Source: Castanea sativa
Taxonomy: Eukaryota > Streptophyta > Magnoliopsida > Fagales > Fagaceae
Assembly: GCF_040712315.1 (NCBI RefSeq)
Contig: NC_134015.1
Span: 11,676,945 to 11,740,944, forward strand
Length of the DNA stretch: 64,000 bases
Direction of reading: 5' to 3'
A model generated the notes under the pieces. It made no database searches and was not told the origin of the DNA. It saw only the letters and a program-made list of their open reading frames with translations. Below, piece by piece: positions 1 through 13,270 of the stretch (position 1 is its first letter; each line of letters begins with the position of its first letter). The translations under genes were made by a program, and so were the position numbers.

Positions 1-1497
<1,497 letters not shown>

Positions 1498-1660
1498 CCA
1501 CAAGGCTCCTTTGGTTTGATGGCCACTCTACAAGTACAAGTTCTTGTGGGTTGGGGGGTGAGGGTCGAGATTCAAGTCTGTGAAAGAAAATTTCATACAC
1601 ATAAAAATTTAGATTATTCCATAGTAAGATTTCTATCTCAAATTTAAAAAATAAAAAATA
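1498..1660 (+). mobile_element. SINE, diverged copy 1
   Basis: This is a diverged copy of the tRNA-derived SINE also found at 36236-36384 and 46485-46658. It shares the head (CCAC..GGCTCCTTTGG), a box A-like segment, a box B-like GATTCAAGTCT, the TTCATACACATA..TTAGATTA block, and a TTTCTATCT tail followed by A-rich repeats. The flanks AAAAAGGTA and AAAAAGGGTA may be an imperfect target-site duplication. Confidence 0.65.
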
Positions 1661-3989
1661 AAAAGGGTAAAGTTGCACCATGTAAAAAATAAATAAAAAG
1701 TAGTTCCAAAATTTATGACAATATGATAAAATCATAAATAAGCAATAGGTACAAAATTAAAAATCAAGATACCAATACCAAGAGTTTTGTAATTCAACTA
1801 ACACTTCTTGTTTATGTTGTTTCTAATGAGGATATCGAGGGTGTAAATTATTGCCCCAACTTTTGAATTATCAAAAACAAAAACAAAAACAAATGGGGAT
1901 GCCATCTTAAGTCTAATGCATGTATGTAAATTTAATATAACTAGTCGCTAACCCGTGCAATGCATGGAAAATTCAAAAAAAAATGTTCGAGAATTTTTTT
2001 TAATTCATCTTCCTCTAGATTGATGAAAGCTATAAGATTAATTCCTAATATTCATGTACTTAGATAGCAAGTTTAAATGGTTAAATGTTGCAAGTTTGAT
2101 GAATCCAAAATCATAACTTTTAAAAATACTTCATTCCAGACTTATAAAAGTAAATTTATGAATCTTGACTCCTCCTTTGGCAAGCACAATTATTTTCCAA
2201 ATAAATTTCCTTTCAAATATTGTTTCTCATTATTGGTACATTTTGTAGTTGGAAAAGAGATATGCAATTCTAATGTTTTGTTCATATTGCAAAGTTACGT
2301 GCTATTTATAATTTGTTTATAAGTATTTGAAGATTGATCTATTTAATGAGGCATGTTATATAAACTAATTCATTAAAAAAAAAAAGTCAAATGTTTCTTG
2401 AAAATTCAATTGGTTAAAAACACAATCGGCGCTATCTAACAAATTTCCACTTTGAATTCATTATATTTTATTAAAATGCAAAACTCCATTTAAGACTAAC
2501 AGGTATTTGCTAAACTATCTAGCCATGCAACTATATAATTTGATAGTGTATATATTGTGTGCGGGAATGTGGATATGCATACACAAAAACACACAAAATT
2601 AAAATACAAATTCTGTGTTCCTACTTCTCTATAAAATCTAAAAGGCAATAAAAACCAACATCAAAGTGGAATAAAAATTGTTTCCGAAAACATAATATAA
2701 AAGACATTTCTTATTAACTTATATCCCAAAATTTTAAGGAACATCTCAACTAGTTTAGTAGCTAAACATAGCTTTTAGTAACTATAGCATTCAGCAAGAA
2801 CTTTCAATATCTAACCTAATTTACAAATTTTTTTTTTCAATAAGTAGCCTAATTTACATACATGACAGCTTAACAATTGAGAGAAGACTTCCACTGAAAC
2901 TTCTATGGCACCATCAAACCCCAAACTTGTCAACATGCGCTAATAGCCTTTGAGACATTCGTTGGTTCCTCTCTCCTTTAGATTCAATTTTGCCACCATG
3001 TTCTATAATAAGTTACATACAATCATCATAGAACTCCTAATCATAACTTGAGGCAAGTTTTCAAGAACTTCATAGAACTAAAATTATTGTTTTCTTCCAC
3101 TCTATCTATGTGTGGGAGTGCGTCATCAGGTACACAATTCAATGTAAATATTCATCTTTAGTCTAGAAAAAAAAAGGTAAATAATCATCAGTTGAATTAT
3201 TTCCATTTAAAACAGATTTTGGGTGCATGTTTGATTCAATAACTAAGTAAAAAAAAAATTAATAGGAGTTTCTTTGAATATATTATGTTGAAACTATGAA
3301 TATATAAGATTTCAAAGAAAATGTTACCCATTTACAGCTTAATATAAAGGAAAAACAAAAACCTTGAGATAGAAGACAGGTAGCTCATTATCTTTGTCTA
3401 AGTCCCCCCACATCACCATTCACATCCAGTAAATCAATACGAACTACAAAACACAAACATAGAAAACTCATCAAATTTTTCCCACAAGTAAAACAATAGT
3501 ACAAATAAAAAATAAGTTTGTCACTGAATCCTTAACATTAAAATAGTAAGCAAGGGAATTGATGTTAGTTGCATTGAGATCTATACATAAAATAAAAATC
3601 CATAAACAATTTCATCTAGAATAAGAAAATTGTGTTATTTCAATTTCAACTAACAAATCAAACGACAAAGCTATATTAGGGGAAGGAAAAGAATTGAAAC
3701 AAAAACATGCCAACAGACTACCTAGATGTTCATGGCTTTCATGTTGGACTTAAGTTGTTCATGGCTTTCTTGTTAGACTAAAGTTGGCTTCCTAGACAAT
3801 AAAAGTTTATAAAATTTCCACACTATTACATTCCCCAAAATTCACCAAATTTGAAACAATATTCTAACTACAAAATGTATGTACTAAAACCCCAGTAACT
3901 TGCTCAAAATTTAAAAATTAACAAAATTAAAATTCTTTCATTTAACAAAAAAAAACCCTTTCTGGTTAAACTCTATAAAATAAGCAAAT

Positions 3990-4319
3990 TTAAGAGGAAG
4001 AGAGAGAGAGAGAGATTTCTCGTGCACAAAATGCTTTCACCAATTTATTACAATTATTTAACATTTCCAATAATCCTACAGCAATATCAGGATCTACATA
4101 ACTTTTCTTATATTTCTTGATCACTACATCAATTCTATGTCCTATTTCATTATCTGTATCATAGTTATAAAGTTGAGCGAATGTAGTTTTTTCCCCTTCA
4201 ATAGGAAGAAGTGACTCAATCCTATGATAATTTTGGCCATTGAGATGGAAAACATATGGGCTTGTACCATTATTTATCGATTTGTCTACTTTACCACCCA
4301 AAGGTGTAAAAGCAAACAA
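3990..4319 (-). pseudogene. Helitron replicase/helicase N-terminal remnant
   Basis: The translated frame reads GGKVDKSINNGTSPYVFHL, then LNGQNYHRIESLLP and FAQLYNYDTDNEIGHRI. This matches the segment just before the helicase-like N-terminal domain of plant Helitron RepHel proteins; the family is recognised from memory of conserved wording, not from a search. Only about 100 residues remain and they run into an (AG)n tract (SLSLSSS). No rolling-circle HUH motif or helicase domain was found nearby. It has the same orientation as Helitron A, which encloses it, so it is probably a relic of an autonomous ancestor. Confidence 0.75.
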
Positions 4320-5559
4320 TGAAATTCTTCCAAGCAGAGGTATATTTTCTCTATTTCTTGTCTTCTTTGTTTCTTAAATTTATCATATATTTTCAACTCT
4401 TTTCTTAAATTTATATTTTCAACTCTTTTCCTTTCACTTGTGACTCATTTAACTTGAAATTTCATGGAATCAAATAGCTAAATATATAGATAAACAGCAG
4501 ATTTACATACTCTTTCTAAGAATAACTCCGTTGCCCAACATTTTCATTAATCTTCTTAGTCAAAGTCTAATATAAAGAATATTAAAAATAATAAAAAATA
4601 TTATTTCTATATAGTATTTTTATAGAATTCAAAACAGGGTTTATATTATTTACGTGTAATCTAACATACACATATTAATGCATTTGAGATCTGAAATATT
4701 TGATTAGTTAACTCATGTTAAACATTACTAACATCTCCTTGTTTAAAATATTGTGTCAATTTTTTTTGGTTTGTCTTTTGGTTGTAGTTGCATATTCTAA
4801 ACACATTGATTCTAATTCCTTTTCATCTATTTGTTAGTAGAGTAGTAGAGCTTAAACAGAACTCATTTGTGTGAGCAGTTGGATTTTTTATTTATTTTTC
4901 TTTTTTGTCTCTTCTTTCATTTTTTACTTCAGTAGTTTAGATTGATTTCAGCGTTCTCAAATAGTGGAGTAATAGAATTTTCGTTAGAATCAATTTTCTT
5001 GGAGTTGTGAATTTTCTTTATTTACTTATTTTTTATGCAGCAGCTGGAATTTATATGCTTGAGTAAAGTAATACAATAATTTATATAAAATTGGCTAAGC
5101 CACAAATCAAAAACCATTGTACAGTGATAAACTAATATTAATATAATTATTATAAATAAATAGTATCTCTCTCACCAAACAATGGATATTCAAAGTACTT
5201 AAAATTATTATCCTAATTGTACAATGCCCCACCAATCAAACTACCAAATATGCTAGAACTCGAGTCCTCCATCAATTCCAAATAATGCATATTCTTATGT
5301 TATGATTAGGGGAAAATACAAAACAAAAGGGTAACGTGAGAATTGTAGAGAGTAAATGGCAAAAAACCAAAAGCAACACAGAGCAACGCAAATAACCAAA
5401 AAAGCAATGCAGAGCAACCCCAATGAAACCAAACGGCATGCTGAGGCAGAGCAAGAGTGATAGAAAAATCAAAAACAAAAGTCAACACACCGTAGCGTCT
5501 CACCAATGAAACTGTCTTAGTCCCTAAAACTTGATCCGTCTCAATCACTGATTTGACGG

Positions 5560-6450
5560 CATGCCGAAAAGAGTGTATACGGCTGATACTCAGACATTGT
5601 AAATGCCAACCTAAACCCTGTAAATGGTTTGAGAGGCAGAATCCTCAGACAATGTAAATGCCAACCTAGGCTAAAACCAAAAACACTACCACGTTTAGAT
5701 TAAAACCAAAAAAGAAAAAAAGGGCACTCCCACACAGCCACAATTCTACACTCCCACATTTAGATTATAAAAAGAACACTCCAATGCGACGGAAATACAC
5801 TCCCACGTATAGATTAAAAAGAAACATTCCCACCCAAAAAAAAAAAACACTCCACATCCCACGTTTAGATTTAAGAAAGAAAAGAGAAAAAAAAAATAAA
5901 AACCCAATCCCTAGTTTAACTCGAATACCCCAAACTTAAAGCATTCTTACCCATATTCCTTAATCAAAATCAAATTTAACCCAAACACCGAATTCAATAT
6001 CAGTCCGACCAAAATATAAGTATATAACCAAATCCATTAAATCTACATTGACACACACGAAAATTGTTTCAGCTGCAACAATATTGCCTTATTTTGCACA
6101 TACTACACGAACTAATCTGAGTCGCATCACAACACTCAAGAGGCAGTAGGCAGTAACAAAATGTAAGAAGGGAATAAAAACATCAAGCAATCAAGCAAAA
6201 AGAATATAGCAGAAAATAAACTGGGATTTAGAGATACCTGAACTGAAGTATCCAGCTTCTGTTAGTATATATAAACTATGAGGAAAGGGGTAAGGAAGAT
6301 AGAGAGGCTGCCGTTAGAAGGTGGGGGAAGGGGAAGGAACATATTTTGCGTAAGAAGTTTGCGGTTAGAAAGTGGGGAAGGGGAAGTCACACAATTTGCG
6401 TGAGAAAACTGCTGTTAGAAGGTGGGGAACGGGAAGGAACACGTGAGAAA
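5560..6450. repeat. Short degenerate repeats inside Helitron A
   Basis: Three local repeat sets are visible. ATGTAAATGCCAACCTA occurs twice with variation near 5600 and 5655. A unit resembling CACTCCCACGTTTAGATTA recurs four or five times between 5685 and 5875. A roughly 60 bp unit built on GTTAGAAGGTGGGGAAGGGG occurs three times between 6298 and 6450. No gene is visible. Confidence 0.7.
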
Positions 6451-6477
6451 CAAAGGGGAAGGAAATTAAGGAGGCTG

Positions 6478-7123
6478 GATTTTTTTTTTCAAATAACATT
6501 AAATATTAAAAAATTTAGTTAGTTGTCATGTTTTAAAATAATGATGAAAAATAGCATCTCGAGTTTCTAAAACTCGAGTTCCAAGATAAAACTCAAGTTT
6601 ATAAGTCTCGATTTGCAAGCAGTGGGAGCTAATGTGGACGAAAAATCCACGTGGAAGCATTTAAGACTCGAGTTTTAAAGACTCGAGTTTTACCTTTCTT
6701 CATCTCTGTTCTTCCTCTCCAGGTTTCTTCATCTGCTGGGTTTCTTCTCCTTCTTCTTCCTTTTGTTTTATTTTTTCCTTCTTCTTCGTTCTTCAACGGC
6801 AGATTTGTAGACCAGATCGTGTCTCTTCAAGTTGTCTCTTCGTTCTTCCTCTTCAGATCAGATCATGCCTCTTCAAATTCAAATCGTCTCTGTTCTTGTT
6901 TAGATCGTTGCTGTTCTTCAAGTACAAAATCGAGTCTTAGAGATTCGAGATCTATGTGGCATTATACAGCCAACTCACCAAGTGGGAATCGAGTCTTTAC
7001 CACTCGAGTTTTAGATTGAAATCGAGTTTCTGAAACTCGAGATGCTAGTTTGCATCATTCTTTCAGACCCGTCATAACTTACGATATGCTTTCTCCTCAC
7101 ATTGCTACTCTGAAAATATCCCC
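6478..7123. mobile_element. MULE with ACTCGAGT palindromes, copy 1
   Basis: This 646 bp element is flanked by the direct repeat AAGGAGGCTG (6468-6477 and 7124-7133), fitting the 9-10 bp duplications of Mutator-like elements. Its termini are long imperfect inverted repeats that include AATGATG..AAA.TAGCATCTCGAG. The subterminal parts carry many ACTCGAGT-type palindromes. The middle is a pyrimidine-rich segment (about 6690-6910) resembling a 5' UTR, possibly captured. It is related to the element at 47470-48401 and nested in Helitron A. Confidence 0.8.
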
Positions 7124-7425
7124 AAGGAGGCTGAAACCGTGATTTTCAAAGGGTTTTCAGTTTAGAAGGGTTGGGTTTAGGCTTTAAGTTAGAATTTAAT
7201 TTATAAGTGGTGAGCTGGTGGAATTAAATTTAAAAGAAGTGGGCTTTATGGTGGAGATAGTTAGGAAATAATTTTAGTTTTATTAGTATTTTAAAATTGA
7301 TAAAAATTATTTTAAAATTGTAGGATAAATTTAGGAAAATGATGGGAATGACAGGACTGCTGACGTGGCTCAATGTGAGCGTAGCAACATTAAATGCTAC
7401 ACATCAGCTTTTAGTAATATATAGA

Positions 7426-8008
7426 TTAAAACAATAGATTAAATCATTCAGGAAAAAAAAACAATAGATTAAATTAAATTCTTCCAACTACATCCATTAA
7501 GGAATTTACAATCAAATTATAAATGAAATTACCACTTTTGAAGTTAAATCACCAACTCCTTAATTTAATGAAGTTTCTGTTCTAACATAAGATTGAGCAA
7601 ATTCAACATGTCAATGGTACATAAATAAATAAAAAATGCTGATGAGATGGCTGGAGAAAACATGCTGATTCAGCAAAGTAAGTTTGGTAGCATGTTTCAT
7701 AATATAAAAATGGCTCCCCATAAACAAACAGTCCTAAAAGCATTGATGTGTACTGTTACCAAATCCCAATGGTACTGAAAGCCAATTGGAAACTATCTTG
7801 TAAATGGTACCAAATCCTGATCAATCATCGAAATGAAGTAGCCACCACCACCTCAATTTTGCACATGCCTAACTACCTTCCAAATGTCCATTTCTGTTAT
7901 CAAATCCTGATCATTCCATTTATGTTACCTTTTAAATGGAAATTACCAAAACACCTCTTAAAAACAATCAAACTAAACTTGTTTGTTTGTTTAGATCTCT
8001 TGAAAATA
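7426..8008. other. AT-rich intergenic DNA
   Basis: No gene, RNA or clear repeat boundary is recognised. An open frame at 7748-8014 has no recognisable domain and is not called. Confidence 0.6.
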
Positions 8009-8009
8009 G

Positions 8010-9498
8010 ATTAGTTTAACATAATGAATTAGCCAAGTATTTACTTAGTTTAATTATGAGGTCTAGGTTAAACTCATGTAAACATATTACTTAGTGCAGA
8101 AAAATTAGAGAAAACAGTAATATAATGACTCAGAAAAACCAATAAAACTAACCGTTTCTTGGTAAAAACCTGAAGAGGATTTAACCTAATTATCTTCAAG
8201 ATAAACAAATCCACTATGATAGAATGGAAGATTACAATAAATTTAAATCCTAAATCTAAAGCTACCCCAAGTAGAACTTACTAACACAATCACGTGCAGC
8301 TCCGACTCTACGGACTCTTCTATCTCGGATTTGTTGAACACAAATGGAGAGTTTGTGACTTTTAGACCACTCTTGAAGGTTTAAATCATCAACTATGTAT
8401 GATCTTGCTGTTGCAACTTCATATCTATCAGTTCTAATGATATGAGAATGATTTCCGGTAGTGACTTTGAAAGGAGAAAGCACAATACATTTTAGATCTC
8501 ACAAGAGCACTAAGCACCTCCAAAGTCTTTACAAAACGTGTTTTATATGACGTTTGGTATGGGGTAATGTTTTAGGATTTTCAGGAATGTTTAAAGATTC
8601 TCATGTTTGGTTGCAAATCACGCTAGGAAATCAGATGCTAGGGGAATCTGGATTCCCCCCTTAAACCCCTCTCAGTAAGAATGTGGATTCCCTTTAAAAC
8701 AGGTGGAAATCCAGATTTCCAAGCTTAAAAGAAATTGTATTTTTTATAAATTGACTATTTTAACCCTTTTTCATTATCATTTAAATAATTAAGATAAAAT
8801 ATAAAACAAATTATTATGCATTAAAATCTTTTAAAATTATTATTAAGAATAAAAACATTTGAGAATTTAAATAGTTATTTTTGTATTGTATCTGTCATTT
8901 TGAAATGTTAGGCTATAATTTTAATGAATTTGTCATAATTAATAGTTTATATTTAGTTTTTTATTATTTATTTAGAGGAAGATTTAAAAAAAAAAAAAAA
9001 ACTTGGTAGTTCACATTCAAATCTAAAGATAAAATGGGAAAAATAAATAATTTATTTAAGATTCCTGGGAATAAACCAAACATTATCATCTCATATTCAT
9101 AGGAATCTTAAGAGATTCCTAATGAAACCAAACATAGAAATAACTACATTCCTAGGAATCACATTCTTAGGAATCTGGATGCCAAGAGTGATGTAGATTC
9201 CCTGTACCAAACGCCACATTAGGGTTTCTTTTAAATACTATGTGAAATATATCTGAAACCTTAATCACTTAATGGGCTTGATGGACTATTGGGCTTTAAT
9301 TAAATTCTACAGAACTCATCGTTCGATCGGTCAAACCTGGCATGTTTTGAATTCTTGAACCTGTAGCTTCCTTTTTCTTGTATTCTGACTTGCAACACCT
9401 TGAGAATTGTCTAATCGAACTTATAAACTTAGGAATCTATATCTAGACAAGTTTGTGCCCATGATTTGCCAATTGTTCTAAACTTTTAGAACCTAACA
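8010..9498 (-). repeat. LTR-like block A, with nested MITE
   Basis: Read on the minus strand it begins TGTTAGGTTCTAAAAG and ends near ATGTTAAAC. It aligns along its length with the plus-strand block at 11387-12262 (shared AACAATTGGCAAA, TCTTGTGAGATCTAAAA, ATCATTCTCATATCATTAGA). A 667 bp MITE-like element (8549-9215) interrupts it. TG start, roughly 820 bp net length and a TATA-like segment suggest a retrotransposon LTR, but no target-site duplication was found and the inner end is approximate. Confidence 0.6.
8549..9215. mobile_element. MITE-like element in LTR block A
   Basis: Left end GACGTTTGGTATGGGGTAAT pairs with the reverse complement of the right end, GGCGTTTGGTACAGGGAAT. Inside both ends are further matching blocks such as TGTTTGGTT and GATTCC-rich sequence. 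Block B lacks this insert at the equivalent position, supporting insertion. I could not find a convincing target-site duplication, so the superfamily is not assigned. Confidence 0.65.
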
Positions 9499-11386
9499 CT
9501 TGTAATTTGAAAAAAATAAGAAAAAGTAAAGTTTTAAAAAGTTGTACATAAGCTAAAATGCAAAAAGCTAGCTTATATGTTTCCAAACACACACTAAAGC
9601 TAAAATTAGAAAACAAATCTGATTGAACCAACCACGAAAATCATTGAATAATATATCATCAGAATTCACAAAAAGAAAGAACTCATATTGCATTGAAAGA
9701 ATTATAGTCTTAAGGAAAAAGTTAACGAATGTCCTAAAAGTATTAGTTAAGGAAATATTTTTAGAAATTTTTTATAGAAAAAAGAAAAAAATAATTAATT
9801 TTTTTGATGGACTTTTATATTTTCTATGAAAGTGGTGTAAAAAATTTTCTAAAATGGTTTATTAGTAATTGCCCTAAAGACATCAATTAACATGATCTTC
9901 GTCTTAAAGCAAACATATAGATTATTATACAACCACAAATCACCATTAAACCAAAATTCTTCTCAAAGAAGAAAAAAAAACCATTAAACCAAAAATCAAT
10001 ATTTTAATTTCTTTCTAGTCATTACTCATAACCTCTTAAGTCTTAAGTCTTAACCTTGAAAATTCTATCGACCTTATTTACTCAATTAAGTATTCAGTTA
10101 TACAAGTTTTTCAACCACATGACCCAAAAGAAGCCCGGGTGGTTGTGGCGTGAAAAATGAATGAAATTTTATCTAACTAACTAAAAGGTTCATTTCTAGA
10201 TCCTAATTTGAAGAGCAACAATTCATTTGGAGCCACAAATCAATTCGGTGACAGGAAATTATTGGAATCTCAGGAAAAAATTATATCACAAATCACTAAC
10301 ATATAATGAAAGTGAAGTCATTAATTTGTTGGAATTTAGGAACCTCAATGGTAGAGGTCGTAAATGAACCAAGTCGTTTATAATTAGCTTAAGCTTGAGC
10401 TTTAGTTTTAGTTTTAGATTTGTTTAATAAATGAGCCAAGCCTAAAAAAAAAAAAAAAAATGTTCATGAACAGGCTCGTGAACATTAGCGCTAAATACAA
10501 AACAAACTGAGACTAGGCTCATTTATGAGCTTGATAATAAGCTTAACAATTAAATAGGCTTGATAATAAGTTTGACATGGGCTTGTTAATGAATTTGAGT
10601 TGGATTTTAAACTTAAAAGTTTGATATTGAACTTGAGTTCAACTTGACTAGCTAATGAAAAAGTCAAGTCAAGCTCATACTTTTAGACTCTTTGACGAGC
10701 TCGACCTCGAACATTATTTATAGCTAAGCTTGAACATTTTATTTTACATTCATTGTTGAGCTGAACCTAAACACTCACTACTCGACAAAACTCAATTTGT
10801 TTACAGCCTATAGAGCAATAGACTCGTGTGATCATGCAATATGCATGAATTGCTATGCAACAAGCTCAACCTTCCAAGTTCCTAAATTTCCCCATTCTCC
10901 TAAAGATACAACCTTAGTTTCACACAAACACTTATGTGCTCTCCGATGACTTGCATTTAAAGGTACTAAGTACTAACCACCCATTTGAGATAAATTCATG
11001 GCTTAAGAAGATGGAAAAGATTTTCACAACTATGGGAATTAGGAAGCATGAACACTTCATTTGGGATGTTGTACCCATGTCAGACACTTGACACTCCTCG
11101 AACACTTGTGCATGTGTGTCATAGCCATGTCCTTTTTTTAAATATAAAAAAAATGTAGGACATGGGACAAGAGGACAAGAAAAATCCAATACCCTTTCAC
11201 CAAACAAACAGAGTATTCATGCTCTGAATAGTTTTAGTGCATTTGAAAATTTAATAAATATCTTAATTCTTGATTTTTATTCTAATTTCCAAATATACTT
11301 TAATAGTAAAGGATTTGCTTTATTATCCATTATTATTCTTAGTATGATATATATTTAACATTATATGGAAATAAATTATTAATAAT
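9499..11386. other. Intergenic DNA with degraded dispersed repeat
   Basis: No gene is seen. At about 10360-10800 there is a degenerate repeat built on GAGCTTGA/GCTCATTTATGAGC-type units, typical of old dispersed plant repeats. The remainder is AT-rich and unremarkable. Confidence 0.55.
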
Positions 11387-12262
11387 TGTTAGGTTCTAAA
11401 AGTTTAGAACAATTGGCAAACCGTGAACACAAACTTGTCTAGGTATAAATCTTAAAGTCTATAGAGTTTATTAGACAATACTCAAGGTGTTATAAGTTAG
11501 AACACAAGAAAATACAAGCTGTAGAAAGAAGAGTTCAAATTCAATGAAATCCGACTGGTTGAAAATCGCAAACATGAAATGTTTGCAAAATTCTAGTTTA
11601 GCTCGAACTCTACTTAAACATTTTGGGTTTCAAGTGAAACACTTCTAGTATATAAAGGAAAAACCCTTACTATGTTTTTAGAGCTTTTGAGAGACTTTAG
11701 AAGTACTCTTGTGAGATCTAAAAGATATTGTGCCTTCCTCTTTCAAAGTTACTACCAGAAATCATTCTCATATCATTAGATTCGGAAGATCTGAAGTTGC
11801 TGCATACAAGATCAACAATTGCTGATGATCTAAACCTTCAAGGGTGGTCTTGGAGTCACAAACTAGAGAGTTTGTCTTGATAAACCTTTGAGTGGAATCT
11901 CAAAGTCACAAAAGTTGGAGTTTGTGTTCTACAAATCCAAGAAGAGAAAGAGTCCATGGATTTGGAGTTTGCACATGGTCGTGTCAGTAAATTACTACAT
12001 GAGGTAGCAATAGATTTAGGGCTAAATCTAATTGTAAAAATTTCAATTCTCTTATAATGGATTCACTTTACCTTGAGGATAGTTAGGTCAAATCCTCCCC
12101 AGGTTTTTACCTTCAAACAGTTCGTTTCATCGGTTTTCCTAGGTCATTATATCATGGTGTTATTTATTTTTCGCTGCTTTGCATGATATGATTTATTTGT
12201 GTTTAACTTAGATTTGAATAATTAATCTAGGTAATCACTTGGTTAATATATTAGGTTAAACA
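11387..12262 (+). repeat. LTR-like block B
   Basis: Begins TGTTAGGTTCTAAAAG and ends AGGTTAAACA, with a TATA-like TATATAAAGG near 11650. It is the plus-strand counterpart of block A (8010-9498). The two face each other about 1.9 kb apart with no recognisable gag or pol between them, so they are not an ordinary LTR pair around one element; each may be a solo LTR. No 5 bp duplication was found. Confidence 0.6.
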
Positions 12263-13270
12263 ATCTGGTTTAAGGGGTCTAAATGAACAAACGATAATAT
12301 ATAGAAATATGAATAAAAATATATTTATTAATTATTTAATAGACGTATCATGCTGTATATCGTGTCCGAGTCTTCCAAAATTCCCGCGTTGCCATTTGGT
12401 ACCTATACCCGTACTTGTATCCATATCTATATCCGTGCTTCTTAGCATGGGAGGCACTAGTGAGCAGCATGTGAATTTTTTGCCATTTGGTGGGATGAGG
12501 GATGAGGGATAGAGATTGGTTGAATGAGACTGAGAAATAAGTCACATGGGAGGCATTCTTAGAGGCATTATATGAGCTCTACTTAATTTATTGTTCTTTT
12601 TTTTTTTTCTTTGATAGGAAGTAAATCAACTTTATTCATTAACTGAAAGAAAAGATACATCATGAGATAATGCATGCTCTAAGAAACATGGTTCTTCTTC
12701 AATCCAAGTAACAAAATTGTATACTTTGTTGTTAGTACCAAAGATCAGTTAGAATCAGAATTTTTAAGACATATACAAGGGAAGATTGTATGTCTTTCAT
12801 TTTACTAAAGATTATGTAGGAGATGGTATCTCATGCGCTTGTCGGATACAAGAATTTTGCATTATGTAGAGGCATCACAAACAGCTAGCTGTCACATGAA
12901 AACCTGTCATTTTGATAGAGTTGAAGGTACATATCATGGCTAAAATCTCTTCCTTCAGCTGCACAGCATAAAGATAGTCCCATCTTGCAATGGCAGTTCT
13001 GTCTGAATATTAAGAGAGATCCCAATCCCCAACTGCAATTTTTTCTTTTACATAAATAATGAGGGTATTCTCAACACAGACAACACCCATCATCATAGAC
13101 CACTACCATGACAACAACACAGACACACCCATCAACATGTAACGAGTAAAACTGGGAAATCCAGTGTGGCGTTAATTTGATTAATCAAAAATAAATTTTT
13201 ATTAGATTCGTTGTTACTGATGCAGTGCAACAAGCACATGTTATTTGGTACCCCTCTAGTGCTATGCTCC
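12263..13270. other. 3' flank of gene 1
   Basis: AT-rich DNA downstream of the gene 1 stop codon, presumably including its 3' UTR. No further gene, clear poly(A) signal or repeat with defined ends was recognised. Confidence 0.5.

Larger units (their letters stand above)
1941..7425 (-). mobile_element. Helitron A, both ends present
   Basis: Read on the minus strand, the element starts TCTATATATTACTAAAAG (plus 7425 leftwards) and ends with a short hairpin (CCATGCATTGCACGG), a spacer and CTAG (plus 1944-1941). The flanking bases are A before the 5' TC and T after CTAG, as expected for insertion between A and T without duplication. Length is 5485 bp. It contains a Helitron replicase remnant on the same strand (3990-4319), short internal repeats (5560-5880, 6298-6450) and a nested MULE (6478-7123). 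No intact RepHel gene is seen, so it is non-autonomous or decayed. Confidence 0.85.
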
